Of a stretch of 64,000 nucleotides of DNA, positions 1 through 9,286 are shown piece after piece. This DNA is from Agarivorans sp. Toyoura001 (GTDB lineage Bacteria > Pseudomonadota > Gammaproteobacteria > Enterobacterales > Celerinatantimonadaceae), in contig NZ_BJEQ01000007.1 of the NCBI RefSeq assembly GCF_005405585.1, positions 122,036 to 186,035 on the forward strand. Direction: 5' to 3'. Numbering within the stretch: the stretch's first letter is position 1; each line of letters opens with the position of its first letter. The notes beneath the pieces are model-generated. The model had not been told where the DNA came from. It did no database searches and saw only the letters and a program-made list of their open reading frames with translations. The position numbers and the translations under genes were made by a program.

Positions 1-1749
1 GCTTGTTGGCAACGTTATTCGCAAGAATTTTCCGAGTACCAACAACTGTGGCTAAGCCAAGGCGTACTGGCGATGTTTTATCGCTGGATGAGCCAACGTG
101 GTATTAGCGAGCGCTGGATAAACCAAAGTGATAACTACGGTGAGCGCTTACTCACCAACTTAATGCATTTAGCTGAGCTGCTACAAAACCAAAGTGCCGA
201 GCTAGATGGTGAAGCCGCCTTAATGCGTTGGTTTGCCGAGCAACTATTAGAGCCAGACGGCAATGCCGACGACCAACAATTGCGTTTAGAAAGTGACGCG
301 AACTTAGTGCGAATTGTCACTATTCATAAAAGTAAGGGTTTGGAATATCCAATAGTGATGTTGCCATTTATTCTTGGTTTTCGCGAAGCCAGCGAAGCGT
401 TGTATCATGAAGGCGAGCGCTTTATTTATGATTTGGACGCTGGCGAAAAAGCCATGGAAGCGGCTTGCCAAGAACGTTTAGCCGAAGATTTACGCTTGTT
501 GTATGTGGCGGTTACGCGGGCAGTGTATTGTTGTTATTTAGGCGTGGCAGATCTTAAAAAAGGCAATGCCAAAAAAGGCGATACCGACGTACACCAAAGT
601 GCGTTGGGTTACTTACTACAACAAAATCAGCCGCAGCCTGCGGGAGCGTTAGCAGCGATATTAGATAATCTTGCCCTGCACAAAGACATTGCCTGGCAAA
701 CCGTGAGTGAGCAAACACTCACACCTTATCAAGCGATTGATGAGGGTGAACAGAGCTATGCCGCGAGGCAGTTTACTAGCCAAATCAATCGAAACTGGTG
801 GTTAACTAGCTATTCAGCGCTGAGTCGTCATCAAGGTCACCATTCCGGCTTTGACGCCAGCAGCGACATGGCTTGGCTAGACCAAGCAGAAGGGCTAAGC
901 GTGGAAAACAGCCAGCCACAGGCAGAGCAAACACTCACTATTTTTGATTTTCCGCGTGGTGCAGAGGCGGGTACCTTTTTACATTTGTTGTTTGAAGAGC
1001 TGGATTTTCAAGCGGAGATTGATGAAGTCCGCCAACAGCTACCCAGCTTGTTACAAGCGTCAAGCTATAACCAATTAAATGAACAAGGCGAGTTATTGTG
1101 GTTAGAGCCTTTGGCACAAATGTTTCTGCAAGTGTGTGCAACACCACTCGATGATGCAGGCAGTATTGAGGCCTATAGTTTAAGCCACTTGCCCGAGCCA
1201 CAATGTTTGGTTGAGATGGAGTTTTTCTTACCAATTGCCGATCTGCAAGCTAACCAAGTAAATCGACTTATTCGTCATTTTGACCCTTTAAGTCGCCGAG
1301 CTAACTTACTCGATTTTGCTAGCGTGCAAGGCATGCTTAAAGGCTTTATTGATTTAGTGTACCAACACAATGGCCGCTATTACATGCTGGATTATAAGTC
1401 TAACTACTTGGGTGATGATGTCGCCGAATATCAACAGCAAGCAATGAAGAATACCATGATTGAGCATCGCTACGACTTTCAGTATCAGCTTTATAGCTTG
1501 GCTTTACACCGTTGGTTAGGCCAACGCCTGCCGAATTATGATTACCAGCAGCATTTTGGTGGCGTGTATTACTTGTTTTTACGTGGCATGAGTGGCGCTG
1601 AAGCCTCACTAATCGCAGATCGCCAAGGGGTGTATTTTAGTCGCCCAGAGCCAGAGTTTATTGAACACCTCGACCAACTATTTGCCGGTGAGTGCTTGCC
1701 TGCCGAGTTGCCAATATTGCCAAGCTGCGAGGAACTAGCCGATGAGTAA
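1..1749 (+). CDS. recB: RecBCD exonuclease V subunit RecB, C-terminal part (5' truncated by window)
   Basis: The frame is open from base 1, so this is the last 582 residues of a protein normally near 1200 residues. RecB is the 3'-5' helicase and nuclease subunit of RecBCD, which processes double-strand ends for recombination. Residues are numbered from base 1: the UvrD-type motif IHKSKGLEYP lies near 108-117 with LLYVAVTRA following near 167. The C-terminal PD-(D/E)XK nuclease shows GFIDLV near 448 and the catalytic DYKSN at about 464. The stop overlaps the recD start by 8 bp, indicating translational coupling. No frameshift is seen. Confidence 0.96.
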   Translation, partial: ACWQRYSQEFSEYQQLWLSQGVLAMFYRWMSQRGISERWINQSDNYGERLLTNLMHLAELLQNQSAELDGEAALMRWFAEQLLEPDGNADDQQLRLESDANLVRIVTIHKSKGLEYPIVMLPFILGFREASEALYHEGERFIYDLDAGEKAMEAACQERLAEDLRLLYVAVTRAVYCCYLGVADLKKGNAKKGDTDVHQSALGYLLQQNQPQPAGALAAILDNLALHKDIAWQTVSEQTLTPYQAIDEGEQSYAARQFTSQINRNWWLTSYSALSRHQGHHSGFDASSDMAWLDQAEGLSVENSQPQAEQTLTIFDFPRGAEAGTFLHLLFEELDFQAEIDEVRQQLPSLLQASSYNQLNEQGELLWLEPLAQMFLQVCATPLDDAGSIEAYSLSHLPEPQCLVEMEFFLPIADLQANQVNRLIRHFDPLSRRANLLDFASVQGMLKGFIDLVYQHNGRYYMLDYKSNYLGDDVAEYQQQAMKNTMIEHRYDFQYQLYSLALHRWLGQRLPNYDYQQHFGGVYYLFLRGMSGAEASLIADRQGVYFSRPEPEFIEHLDQLFAGECLPAELPILPSCEELADE

Positions 1750-3790
1750 TTTAGCCAGCTTGGCCACTTCGCCAGCCCTAACTTGGTTACAGAACCTTAA
1801 GCGAGATGGTGCCATTAGTGCTTTAGATTTTCATTTTGCCAAGACCCTCGCCAGCAATAACAATGCTGAGGCTTTAATGATTGCCGCCGCCATGGTGAGT
1901 AACGAGTTAAATGCTGGGCACGTGTGCATTGATCTCGCAGGCATCGCCAAGCGCTGTGAAATGTTAGGCCATTGCCCACTCGAGCAATATCAAAATAGTG
2001 ATTTTTGGTTGAAGGTGCTCAGTGAATCCGAGGCTGTTCAGCAAGCCGATAACGCTGAGCAAAGTGCTAAACCCTTAGTGTTGCAATATCAGCGGGTATA
2101 TTTATACCGCTATTGGCGTTATGAGCAGCAAATTGCCCATTACTTTTCGCAAGCTCAAGCACCGAGTGATTTCTCGGCCAGTGAGATTGCCCAGCGAGTG
2201 CAGCAATTATTTAGCCCAAATTGGCAGATGTTATTGAAGGCAAAAGCTAACTATTCATCTCAGCAAATGGCTCTGTATGCCGAGCAATTTCTCGATGTAA
2301 ACGATGTAGCCCTGCTGAACAATACAATGCGGTTACAAGCGTTAGCGGCTATTACCGATGCTCAAGCATTGGCGGACTTTGTAAATAGTATTGCAAACGC
2401 TAGCAAAATAAATTGGCAGCAATTGGCAGCCTTGCAGGCCTGTTATCAAGCTCGCTTGGTGATAAGCGGTGGGCCAGGTACTGGCAAAACCACCACTGTG
2501 ACTCGCTTGTTAGCGTTATTACAAGATTTACAATTAAGTGCTGGCAAACCCGCGCTTAATATTCAGCTAGTTGCGCCAACAGGTAAAGCGGCAGCACGTT
2601 TAAGTGAATCGATTATTGGTGCCAAACACCAGCTCAATGCCAGTGAGCGAACCATTGCTACCATTCCTGAGCAAGCGTCTACCATTCACCGTTTGCTAGG
2701 CGTTATTCCAGGTCGAGCGGAGTTTCGTCATCATGCAGACAACCCCCTCACCTTAGATATGTTAGTGGTTGATGAAGCCTCGATGATTGATATGCCCTTA
2801 ATGGTTAAGCTGTTGGCCGCGATGCCCGCCAAGGCGAGGATCATATTGTTGGGTGATAAAGATCAGCTGGCCTCGGTAGAAGCGGGTGCAGTATTAGGAG
2901 ATTTATGTGCCTTTATCGACCACGGCTATAGCGCTGAGCTAAGCCAATTTTTACAAGCCTGTAGTGGCTTTGATTTATCTCAGCAACAAACCCAAGCACC
3001 TTTGGCGATTGCCGATAAGCTGTGTTTATTGCGCAAAAGCTACCGCTTTGATGCGCGCTCTGGTATTGGTTTGTTAGCTAAGGCGGTAAACCAAGGGCGC
3101 GCTGATCACGCTTTAGAGCTACTTAACTCACAACGCTCAGATTTGCCTTATCAAAGCCTCAGCCAAGAGGCGTATCAAGACTTGCTTGATACTGTAGTGC
3201 AAGGTTATCAACCTTATTTAACCGCGCTGCAACAAGGGCAAAACATGCAGCAGGTGTTTGAATTATTTCACGAATTCCAGCTTTTGGTGGCTTTGCGAAA
3301 TGGCGAGCTAGGGGTCAGTGGCTTAAACCAGCGCATAGAGAGTTTGCTTAAAAAACACGGCCTGATTGAGCGCTCTACTAATACCGAGAGCCTGTGGTAT
3401 GCCGGTAGGCCAGTAATGATTGATCAAAACGACCACGAACAGCAGCTATATAACGGGGACATTGGTATTTGTGCCAGTGATGAAAACGGCCAGCTAATGG
3501 TAGCGTTTGAATCGGCCAATGGTTTGCGTTGGCTGCTGCCAAGCCGCCTACCTGCTCACCAAAGCGTTTATGCGATGACGGTGCACAAAAGCCAAGGCAG
3601 TGAGTTTAAACATGTCACCATGTTACTGCCGCCGGCTAAACAAGGTTTGGTGAATCGAGAGTTGTTATACACTGCGATTACTCGAGCGAAAAGTCAGTTT
3701 AGCTTGTATGCCGATGCTGAAAGTATTAGTGCTGCGTGCAGGAATAAGACTCAGCGGCGTTCGGGTTTGGTGGAGCGTCTTGCAGAATAG
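1742..3790 (+). CDS. recD: RecBCD exonuclease V subunit RecD (5'-3' helicase)
   Basis: 682 residues, a little longer than the E. coli protein (about 608). RecD is the fast 5'-3' SF1B motor of RecBCD. Walker A SGGPGTGKTTT lies near residue 242, Walker B VVDEASMID near 343, the late motif TVHKSQGSEF near 611, and LLYTAITRAK near 641. The N-terminal 150 residues match the RecD RecB-binding region in style only. The ATG sits inside the recB stop region (8-bp overlap), the usual recB-recD arrangement. No terminator is obvious in the 135 bp before the next, convergent gene. Confidence 0.97.
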   Translation: MSNLASLATSPALTWLQNLKRDGAISALDFHFAKTLASNNNAEALMIAAAMVSNELNAGHVCIDLAGIAKRCEMLGHCPLEQYQNSDFWLKVLSESEAVQQADNAEQSAKPLVLQYQRVYLYRYWRYEQQIAHYFSQAQAPSDFSASEIAQRVQQLFSPNWQMLLKAKANYSSQQMALYAEQFLDVNDVALLNNTMRLQALAAITDAQALADFVNSIANASKINWQQLAALQACYQARLVISGGPGTGKTTTVTRLLALLQDLQLSAGKPALNIQLVAPTGKAAARLSESIIGAKHQLNASERTIATIPEQASTIHRLLGVIPGRAEFRHHADNPLTLDMLVVDEASMIDMPLMVKLLAAMPAKARIILLGDKDQLASVEAGAVLGDLCAFIDHGYSAELSQFLQACSGFDLSQQQTQAPLAIADKLCLLRKSYRFDARSGIGLLAKAVNQGRADHALELLNSQRSDLPYQSLSQEAYQDLLDTVVQGYQPYLTALQQGQNMQQVFELFHEFQLLVALRNGELGVSGLNQRIESLLKKHGLIERSTNTESLWYAGRPVMIDQNDHEQQLYNGDIGICASDENGQLMVAFESANGLRWLLPSRLPAHQSVYAMTVHKSQGSEFKHVTMLLPPAKQGLVNRELLYTAITRAKSQFSLYADAESISAACRNKTQRRSGLVERLAE

Positions 3791-3925
3791 AAGAAAGATT
3801 GTTGAATTCACAAGAAAGTTAGCATTTTTGTTCGCCATCCTTTGATTTTTACTGAGGCCTAAATCGTTTAGATATAGCAATTAAATCTCATAACTAGCTT
3901 TTAACAGGTAGGTCATTAGTTGATT

Positions 3926-4552
3926 CTATTTTGTACTAACATCAATTTCAGGAAACCTATATACATCAATATTCTCGGGAGAGGTCGGGTATTGTGGAGT
4001 TTCAATATAGGGTGCTAGTTTAGATTTCGAGACATTGCCAGTTGTGGGGTCGATTGTGATGGTTTGTGATTGTCCATCAGGGTAAAACTTACTTCGGATA
4101 ATTTTTCCATCTTTTTGATACTCATATTGCATATACTTTTCTCGAGTCGCAGTTGGGTATTCAGGTGTATCATCAGATGAACTCTGAGCGTATGCAGAAG
4201 AAATAAAACCCAAAGACGTATTCGCGGTATCAGGGGTAGGGAATGGAAACCATTGGCTGCGTGTACCATATTTAACCAATATATCTCCTTTACTGTGAAC
4301 TTCTAAGCCAATTGTAACCCTCCCATTGTCGGTAGCTAAAGGAACTTCTCCCTGAAATATTGGTTTCTCACCAAAGTATCTTTGGTAGTAATTCTTATTG
4401 TCTCGCTCAGCTTGAGAGGTGGGTATATTATTTATCGCTCTATATATATCAACCGAGCTATTGATCAATGAAGAGGTCACCACCAATACTCCTGTTAGTT
4501 TTCCCGCCATTACACCGAAGTTAGTTAAACTGATTTTGTTTAAAACTGGCAT
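3926..4552 (-). CDS. hypothetical protein with N-terminal hydrophobic segment
   Basis: 208 residues, family not recognised. The N-terminus has a hydrophobic stretch (about residues 12-32, GVMAGKLTGVLVVTSSLI), which could be a membrane anchor or uncleaved signal. The rest is polar, with a Ser/Pro/Thr-rich middle and a tail containing DGKIIRSKFYPDGQSQTI that reads like a short beta-rich repeat. It lies 66 bp downstream of an XRE regulator on the same strand, so the two may be co-transcribed. Base composition looks more AT-rich than recD by eye. It could be an accessory or phage-derived surface protein, but the sequence does not show this. Confidence 0.6.
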   Translation of the reverse strand: MPVLNKISLTNFGVMAGKLTGVLVVTSSLINSSVDIYRAINNIPTSQAERDNKNYYQRYFGEKPIFQGEVPLATDNGRVTIGLEVHSKGDILVKYGTRSQWFPFPTPDTANTSLGFISSAYAQSSSDDTPEYPTATREKYMQYEYQKDGKIIRSKFYPDGQSQTITIDPTTGNVSKSKLAPYIETPQYPTSPENIDVYRFPEIDVSTK

Positions 4553-4617
4553 ATGACTTCCCTTATTAGCTGTGAGCTAGTCAAAGTAGTTTAGTACATA
4601 CATTATAAATACGCTTA

Positions 4618-5046
4618 TCAGCTCTCTCTTTGCTGTATATATTCCTTAAACAGCTTGTGTACCCCATGTAAAAACTCGATGTCGTCGCGGCGCGCACCTA
4701 ACATATCATCGACAAATCTAAGGCTACTGGCAGGAATGGGGGAGCCTTTAACTAGGTCACGCTCTTGCTGACTTAGCGGAAGCAAGTACACCATGCTCAA
4801 ATCCATGGCTTTGGCTAATTTGTAAATGTCGATCTGGCTAAAGTTGGCTGAACCGTCTTTGTCTAACTTGTTGTAGAGCGCGGTTTTAGAAATGCCGCTT
4901 AGCTTTGCCAGCTGGTTACGATTTAACGAGTAATATGCCATTAGTGACTCAACCCGCTCGATTTGCATTGCTCGGTATTCTCGTTCGTTACAGTCGGTAA
5001 ATTCAAAACTGCCAGTGGCAATGTTGTCCCATTCAGAGGTGCTCAT
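4618..5046 (-). CDS. XRE-family helix-turn-helix regulator
   Basis: 142 residues. A Cro/C1-type HTH spans about residues 28-85: RVESLMAYYSLNRNQLAKLS then GISKTALYNKLD, followed by KLAKAMDLSMVYLLP. The C-terminal 50 residues (DMLGARRDDIEFLHGVHKLF) are helical and may serve in dimerisation; no ligand domain is recognised. It is divergent from the PACE efflux gene with a 98-bp gap, and 66 bp upstream of the unknown gene at 3926-4552. It could regulate either neighbour or itself. The HTH assignment is firm; the target is inference. Confidence 0.8.
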   Translation of the reverse strand: MSTSEWDNIATGSFEFTDCNEREYRAMQIERVESLMAYYSLNRNQLAKLSGISKTALYNKLDKDGSANFSQIDIYKLAKAMDLSMVYLLPLSQQERDLVKGSPIPASSLRFVDDMLGARRDDIEFLHGVHKLFKEYIQQRES

Positions 5047-5144
5047 AACTATTCCCGTATTGAGGAAAAATGCTGTTGTTTCGTTCCAGTATAAGGACTA
5101 TTAAGCCGATAAAATAGCCTTATTGATTTGAGCTGGAGATAAAC

Positions 5145-5585
5145 ATGAGACAAACATCCGACAGAATTCGTCATGCTATTGGTTTTGAACTAGTGGGTTT
5201 GTTAGGCGCAATGCCATTAATGAGCATTTTGTTTGGGGTAGACCCAATGCATTCTGGTGCTATGGGCTTGTTTTTCTCTGTGGTGGCTACGCTGTGGAAC
5301 TATAAATACAACGCATGGTTTGATGGATATTTGCAGCGCCGCCAAGGCAATAGCGAAAAGAGCCAGAAGCAACGAATAATACATGCTTTGGGGTTTGAAG
5401 CAGGTTTGTTGGTGATTACTATTCCTGTGATGGCGTGGTGGTTTGAGGTGAGCTTGCTGCAAGCATTGATTATGGATGCAGCGATGATTGTATATTACTT
5501 ATTCTTTGCTTACGGCTATAACTTAGCTTACGACAAGTTGTTTCCTGTGCTTGACCAAGCAAAGACTCAATCATGCTCAGCTTAG
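5145..5585 (+). CDS. PACE-family multidrug/biocide efflux transporter (AceI-like)
   Basis: 146 residues with the duplicated bacterial transmembrane pair architecture: two repeats, each starting with a basic helix and HA(I/L)GFE (RIRHAIGFELVGLL near 7-20 and RIIHALGFEAGLLVITIP near 78-95). Four membrane helices follow. The family (AceI type) exports chlorhexidine and other cationic biocides or polyamines using proton exchange. Known aceI genes pair with a LysR regulator; here the divergent neighbour is an XRE protein instead. Its 3' end overlaps the convergent Nudix gene by 9 bp. Substrate cannot be read from sequence. Confidence 0.9.
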   Translation: MRQTSDRIRHAIGFELVGLLGAMPLMSILFGVDPMHSGAMGLFFSVVATLWNYKYNAWFDGYLQRRQGNSEKSQKQRIIHALGFEAGLLVITIPVMAWWFEVSLLQALIMDAAMIVYYLFFAYGYNLAYDKLFPVLDQAKTQSCSA

Positions 5586-6107
5586 TAAACCACTAAGTTT
5601 GGCGCGGCTATAACAAGCTATGGTTTTGGCATCGTTAATGGTTCCGTTAACGATGCCTTGTTCAAACTCTTCTATGCCCATTTCAAATACTTCAATAAAT
5701 TCGTCTTCGTCACATTGGCCAGCCTTAGCGCTTAAACCTTTGGCTACAAACAGATACTGTATCTCGTCGCAAAAACCGGGAGCGGGGTATAGCTTGCCTA
5801 AGTTGTGCCATTCTTCCGCCACCAAGTTTACCTCTTCTTGAAGCTCGCGTTTGGCGCATTCTAATATGCCTTGAGGTGATTGTTCATTGGCTTCAATGGT
5901 GCCGGCGGGTAATTCAACTAGCCAATCTTTAATCGCGGTTCGGTATTGGCGTTCCATTATTATTTTACCTCGCGAGTTTATTGCCAAAATAACCACTGCG
6001 CCTGGGTGTTGTAAGGTAGTGACTTGAACTTGGCGTTGATCAGGCAGTTGGTGTGGTTCTTCTACGACTTCAAAGCAGTGCCATTTACACAGTGTTTGTT
6101 TTTCCAT
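5577..6107 (-). CDS. Nudix hydrolase, ADP-ribose pyrophosphatase-like
   Basis: 176 residues from an ATG at 6107, which has GAGGAG 9 bp upstream; an in-frame upstream ATG at 6230 lacks this and would add a lysine- and phenylalanine-rich extension. The Nudix box is recognisable as GTIEANE, then RELQEEVNL, preceded by VELPAG and followed by YPAPGF, an arrangement seen in ADP-ribose pyrophosphatases. Two deviations: 11 residues rather than 7 separate the first Glu from RE, and the usual EExG glycine is Asn. The enzyme would cleave ADP-ribose or related NDP-sugars. Gene overlaps the convergent PACE gene by 9 bp. Confidence 0.85.
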   Translation of the reverse strand: MEKQTLCKWHCFEVVEEPHQLPDQRQVQVTTLQHPGAVVILAINSRGKIIMERQYRTAIKDWLVELPAGTIEANEQSPQGILECAKRELQEEVNLVAEEWHNLGKLYPAPGFCDEIQYLFVAKGLSAKAGQCDEDEFIEVFEMGIEEFEQGIVNGTINDAKTIACYSRAKLSGLLS

Positions 6108-6261
6108 TTTAGGGCTCCTCAGGCTTATTTCTTTTAGCTTACTGCACTTAAATGAAGGGAGTGCTCTAAAATTAATGACAAATTTATATATAATTTTGTC
6201 AATTACTCGCAAGAACCGACAAATTAGCACATAGTTTTAGGAGTTCTTAGGAGGATTTGTT

Positions 6262-7875
6262 ATGTCACGTATGACGCTCTACCTTGCTGTTACTGCGGTG
6301 TTTTTGGCGGTAGTGATGACAATAACTAGCATTACTTTGCTTAATCAACGAAATGTATCGGTGAATGCGCTATCCAGTGATATTGCTAAACAAGCCGCAG
6401 CGGTGTCAGTTTTATTAAAACATACCGAAACTCAAAATCGCCAAGAGCTGGAATATTTTGCAGACTTAAGCCTAGTTCAGCAAGCGCTGTTAAGCGGCCA
6501 ATATTCTCAGTTAGAAGAATTGCTACGCAAGCTGATGAAACGTAAATCCAGCATTGTGCAAAGTCGTTTATTAGATCCGCAAGGCCGAGAAGTATTTAAG
6601 TTAGTGACTCGGGGCGGAGTGCCAATGCGTTTAGCCGATATAGAGCTACAAGATAAATCAGAACGTTATTACGTTAAACAACTATTAGACGTACCCAGCA
6701 CCCGCTCATATATGTCTGCTGTAGATTTAAATATGGATTATGGGGTGGTGGAAGTGCCTTATCGCCCAGTGTTACGCATTGCCCAAAAAATTACTAACCC
6801 AAATACTGGGCAGGTGATGGGTTCGCTAATGTTTAACTATGACGTAAATGTAGTGTTTAGCCAGCTGAGCAGCTTGATCCCTGATCATATGCAGTTGTAC
6901 ATCGTAGACTATAAAAACCAGTTTTTAGCCCACCCACAACCAGAGCTACGTTATTGCGCTGAATTAGAGTGTGAGCTTTTTTTTAGCGCAACTCAGTTAA
7001 GTCATTTAGCCCATCAACGGGTGTATTTTGATCAATCTTTAGCGGCAGAGGTGAATTTAGACAGTGCCGCTCGGCCTGTGGTGAGTGGCTCCAAGCTGGT
7101 GGTGGCTTATAAGCCGAGTTACTTGCCAGCTCTGACTCAGCCTTTATCGACCATTGCGGTGCTTAGTCGCAGTATGTTGTGGTGGGCGGTATTGTTGGTG
7201 AGCCTGCTATTAAGTGCGGGGGTTTGTTATAGCTACGAGCATTTACAAAAGCAATTAGACGCACGCTTACAAAAAGCCAAGATGCAAAAGGTATTGGAAA
7301 GTGTTACCGAAATGTTGGAGCGCTTGCATGAGAATGACGACCCAATAACCGGCAGCCATGTGCAACGGGTATCTTACTATTCGCGCTTAATGGCTGAGCA
7401 CTTGGGTTTAGATAAACAGCTGGTGGATGATATTCATCAGTTTGCATCGCTGCATGATATTGGCAAGATTTCTACGCCTGATGCGATATTGGGCAAACCG
7501 GGCAAGCTTGATCCTCAGGAATGGGAGGTGATGAAGCAACACGTAGACAATGGTTATCAGTTATTGCGAGACTTTGAGTTGAGCCCAGTAGCTGAGAATA
7601 TTGTGCGTGGCCACCACGAGCGTTGGGATGGTGAAGGGTATCCGCAAAAAATTGCTGGCGAAGACATTCCAATTGAAGCCCGCATTGTGAGTTTAGTGGA
7701 TTGCTTTGATGCGTTAATGTCGGTGCGCCCTTACAAGCCGGCTTTTTCCTTTGAGAAGTCTAAAGACATTATTAATGAGCTTAGCGGCAAGGCCTTTGAC
7801 CCTTACTTGGTGCAGGTATTTAACTTTCTTGAAAATGATTTTCGAAAAAGCCGCTCTAAGCTCAGCAAAACCTAA
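6262..7875 (+). CDS. HD-GYP domain protein with periplasmic sensor (c-di-GMP phosphodiesterase)
   Basis: 537 residues. A TM helix near 5-27 and another near 300-320 (WWAVLLVSLLLSAGVCYSYE) bracket a periplasmic Cache-like sensor. The cytoplasmic HD-GYP domain shows HDIGKIS near 398 and HHERWDGEGYP near 451-461, with DCFDALMSVRPYK after it. All metal-binding and GYP residues are intact, so hydrolysis of c-di-GMP is expected. A strong AGGAGG precedes the ATG by 6 bp. It stands alone, upstream of a strong hairpin, facing an M24 peptidase. The sensed ligand is unknown. Confidence 0.92.
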   Translation: MSRMTLYLAVTAVFLAVVMTITSITLLNQRNVSVNALSSDIAKQAAAVSVLLKHTETQNRQELEYFADLSLVQQALLSGQYSQLEELLRKLMKRKSSIVQSRLLDPQGREVFKLVTRGGVPMRLADIELQDKSERYYVKQLLDVPSTRSYMSAVDLNMDYGVVEVPYRPVLRIAQKITNPNTGQVMGSLMFNYDVNVVFSQLSSLIPDHMQLYIVDYKNQFLAHPQPELRYCAELECELFFSATQLSHLAHQRVYFDQSLAAEVNLDSAARPVVSGSKLVVAYKPSYLPALTQPLSTIAVLSRSMLWWAVLLVSLLLSAGVCYSYEHLQKQLDARLQKAKMQKVLESVTEMLERLHENDDPITGSHVQRVSYYSRLMAEHLGLDKQLVDDIHQFASLHDIGKISTPDAILGKPGKLDPQEWEVMKQHVDNGYQLLRDFELSPVAENIVRGHHERWDGEGYPQKIAGEDIPIEARIVSLVDCFDALMSVRPYKPAFSFEKSKDIINELSGKAFDPYLVQVFNFLENDFRKSRSKLSKT

Positions 7876-7890
7876 GCGTGAGTGACTAGA

Positions 7891-7928
7891 AAGCCACGCG
7901 TTTATTGGCGCGTGGCTTGGGTTAGTTT
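7891..7928. terminator. bidirectional-looking terminator hairpin between convergent genes
   Basis: A perfect 10-bp stem (AAGCCACGCG at 7891-7900 with CGCGTGGCTT at 7909-7918) with an 8-nt loop lies between the HD-GYP gene and the convergent M24 peptidase gene. A T-stretch follows at 7926-7930 on the + strand after a GGGTTAG gap, so it is an imperfect intrinsic terminator. Confidence 0.7.
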
Positions 7929-7946
7929 TTCGTAGCACAAATAGCC

Positions 7947-9161
7947 TTAACTAAGATGATAGCCAAAAGGGTCATCTACACTTGGGCTGGGTTGAGTAAA
8001 CCACACTGGGCCGTTAGCACTCATATAGAAATGATCTTCTAAACGTACCCCAAAATGATCGGGAATCACTAACATCGGTTCGTTACTAAATACCATGCCC
8101 TCGGCCAATGGAGTATTGTCGCCAGCCACTAAATACGGCCCTTCATGAATATCGAGCCCGCAGCCATGGCCAGTGCGATGTGGTAAACCTGGCAAGTCGT
8201 AATCTGGGCCATAGCCATCATTGGCTAATGCTTGGCGAGCGGCGGCATCTACATTGGCGCAAGCTTGGCCAAGTTGAGCCGCTTCAAAGGCGGCTAGTTG
8301 GGCTTTTTGTTCGCTTAACCAAGCGCTACGTTGGTGCTCGGTGGCTTCGCCAAAGGCATAGGTGCGGGTGATGTCTGAGTTATAACCTTCTACTAAGCAC
8401 CCGGTGTCGATAAGTACCCAATCATTTTCTTGCAGTATTTGCGGCTCTTTTACTCCATGCGGAAAAGAGCTGGCTAAACCAAATAACACAATGCAAAACG
8501 AGGAACCGCTAGCGCCTACTTTTTGGTGTGCTTGATGAATAAACTCAGTTACTTCGCTAGTGCTAATGCCAGGGCGCAATATTTTTGCTGCCGCTTTTTG
8601 CACTTCCATGGTCATGTCTTTTGCTTTTTGCATCAAGGCTATTTCGTTAGCCGATTTTTGCATACGACAGGCTTGGCTTATTGAATCACCATTTACAAAC
8701 TGTAACTTAGGGTTAGCTTTAACTAGGCCGTCTACCAAGAAGTATGACGCGCTAGGGTCAATGGCGACTTTCCCCTCTAGTTTATGTTGCTGGCAAACTT
8801 GCTGAAACAATAGGTAGGGGCTTTGATGTTCGTGCCAGCCATGAAAGGGCGCGTCAATTAACATAAAATCGTTAATTGAATCCTGCTCAAAATAAGGCGC
8901 AATGTAATGCAGTTGGCCGTTGGCGCTGAGTATTGCGCCTACCATGCGCTCGCTGGCGTTCCATTTCAATCCGGTAAAGTAATAGAGGTTGGTACCTGCG
9001 TTAAGGTAAATTGCACTAATACCCTGTTGCTGCATTAGTTGGCAGGCCTTGGCTTGGCGCTGTTGATACTCTGCAAGGCCTATTTTTTCAACATCGCTAC
9101 ACATGTTGCTTAGCAGGGCTAATTGTTCACTGGCGTTACTGCCACCTACACCTATGGTCAT
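7947..9161 (-). CDS. M24-family Xaa-Pro dipeptidase/aminopeptidase
   Basis: 404 residues with an N-terminal creatinase-like domain (about 30-160) and a C-terminal pita-bread domain. Metal ligands are visible: the first Asp in LIDTG (about 250), the second in SDITRTY (about 262), His in HRTGHGCGLDIHEGP (about 325-340), Glu in SNEPM (about 362) and Glu in RLEDHF (about 375). This is the pattern of dinuclear prolidase/aminopeptidase P enzymes that cleave next to proline. No signal peptide, so cytosolic. The start is uncertain: MCSDVEK, 19 residues in, also fits. Substrate is not determined. Confidence 0.9.
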   Translation of the reverse strand: MTIGVGGSNASEQLALLSNMCSDVEKIGLAEYQQRQAKACQLMQQQGISAIYLNAGTNLYYFTGLKWNASERMVGAILSANGQLHYIAPYFEQDSINDFMLIDAPFHGWHEHQSPYLLFQQVCQQHKLEGKVAIDPSASYFLVDGLVKANPKLQFVNGDSISQACRMQKSANEIALMQKAKDMTMEVQKAAAKILRPGISTSEVTEFIHQAHQKVGASGSSFCIVLFGLASSFPHGVKEPQILQENDWVLIDTGCLVEGYNSDITRTYAFGEATEHQRSAWLSEQKAQLAAFEAAQLGQACANVDAAARQALANDGYGPDYDLPGLPHRTGHGCGLDIHEGPYLVAGDNTPLAEGMVFSNEPMLVIPDHFGVRLEDHFYMSANGPVWFTQPSPSVDDPFGYHLS

Positions 9162-9286
9162 GGATAATCCTTGATTGCATGATTAGCTGAGATAATGAGC
9201 TTACTCAGCGTTTGCTAGAGATTAAGAACAAAAGGGCAGTAGGTAAAGTGGAATATTAACTAATAACTAGAAGAATGAATGGCTTG

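Noticed and set aside
1..1749. Truncated or frameshifted recB
   Set aside because: The frame is open from base 1 with all expected C-terminal motifs; the missing part is simply outside the window.
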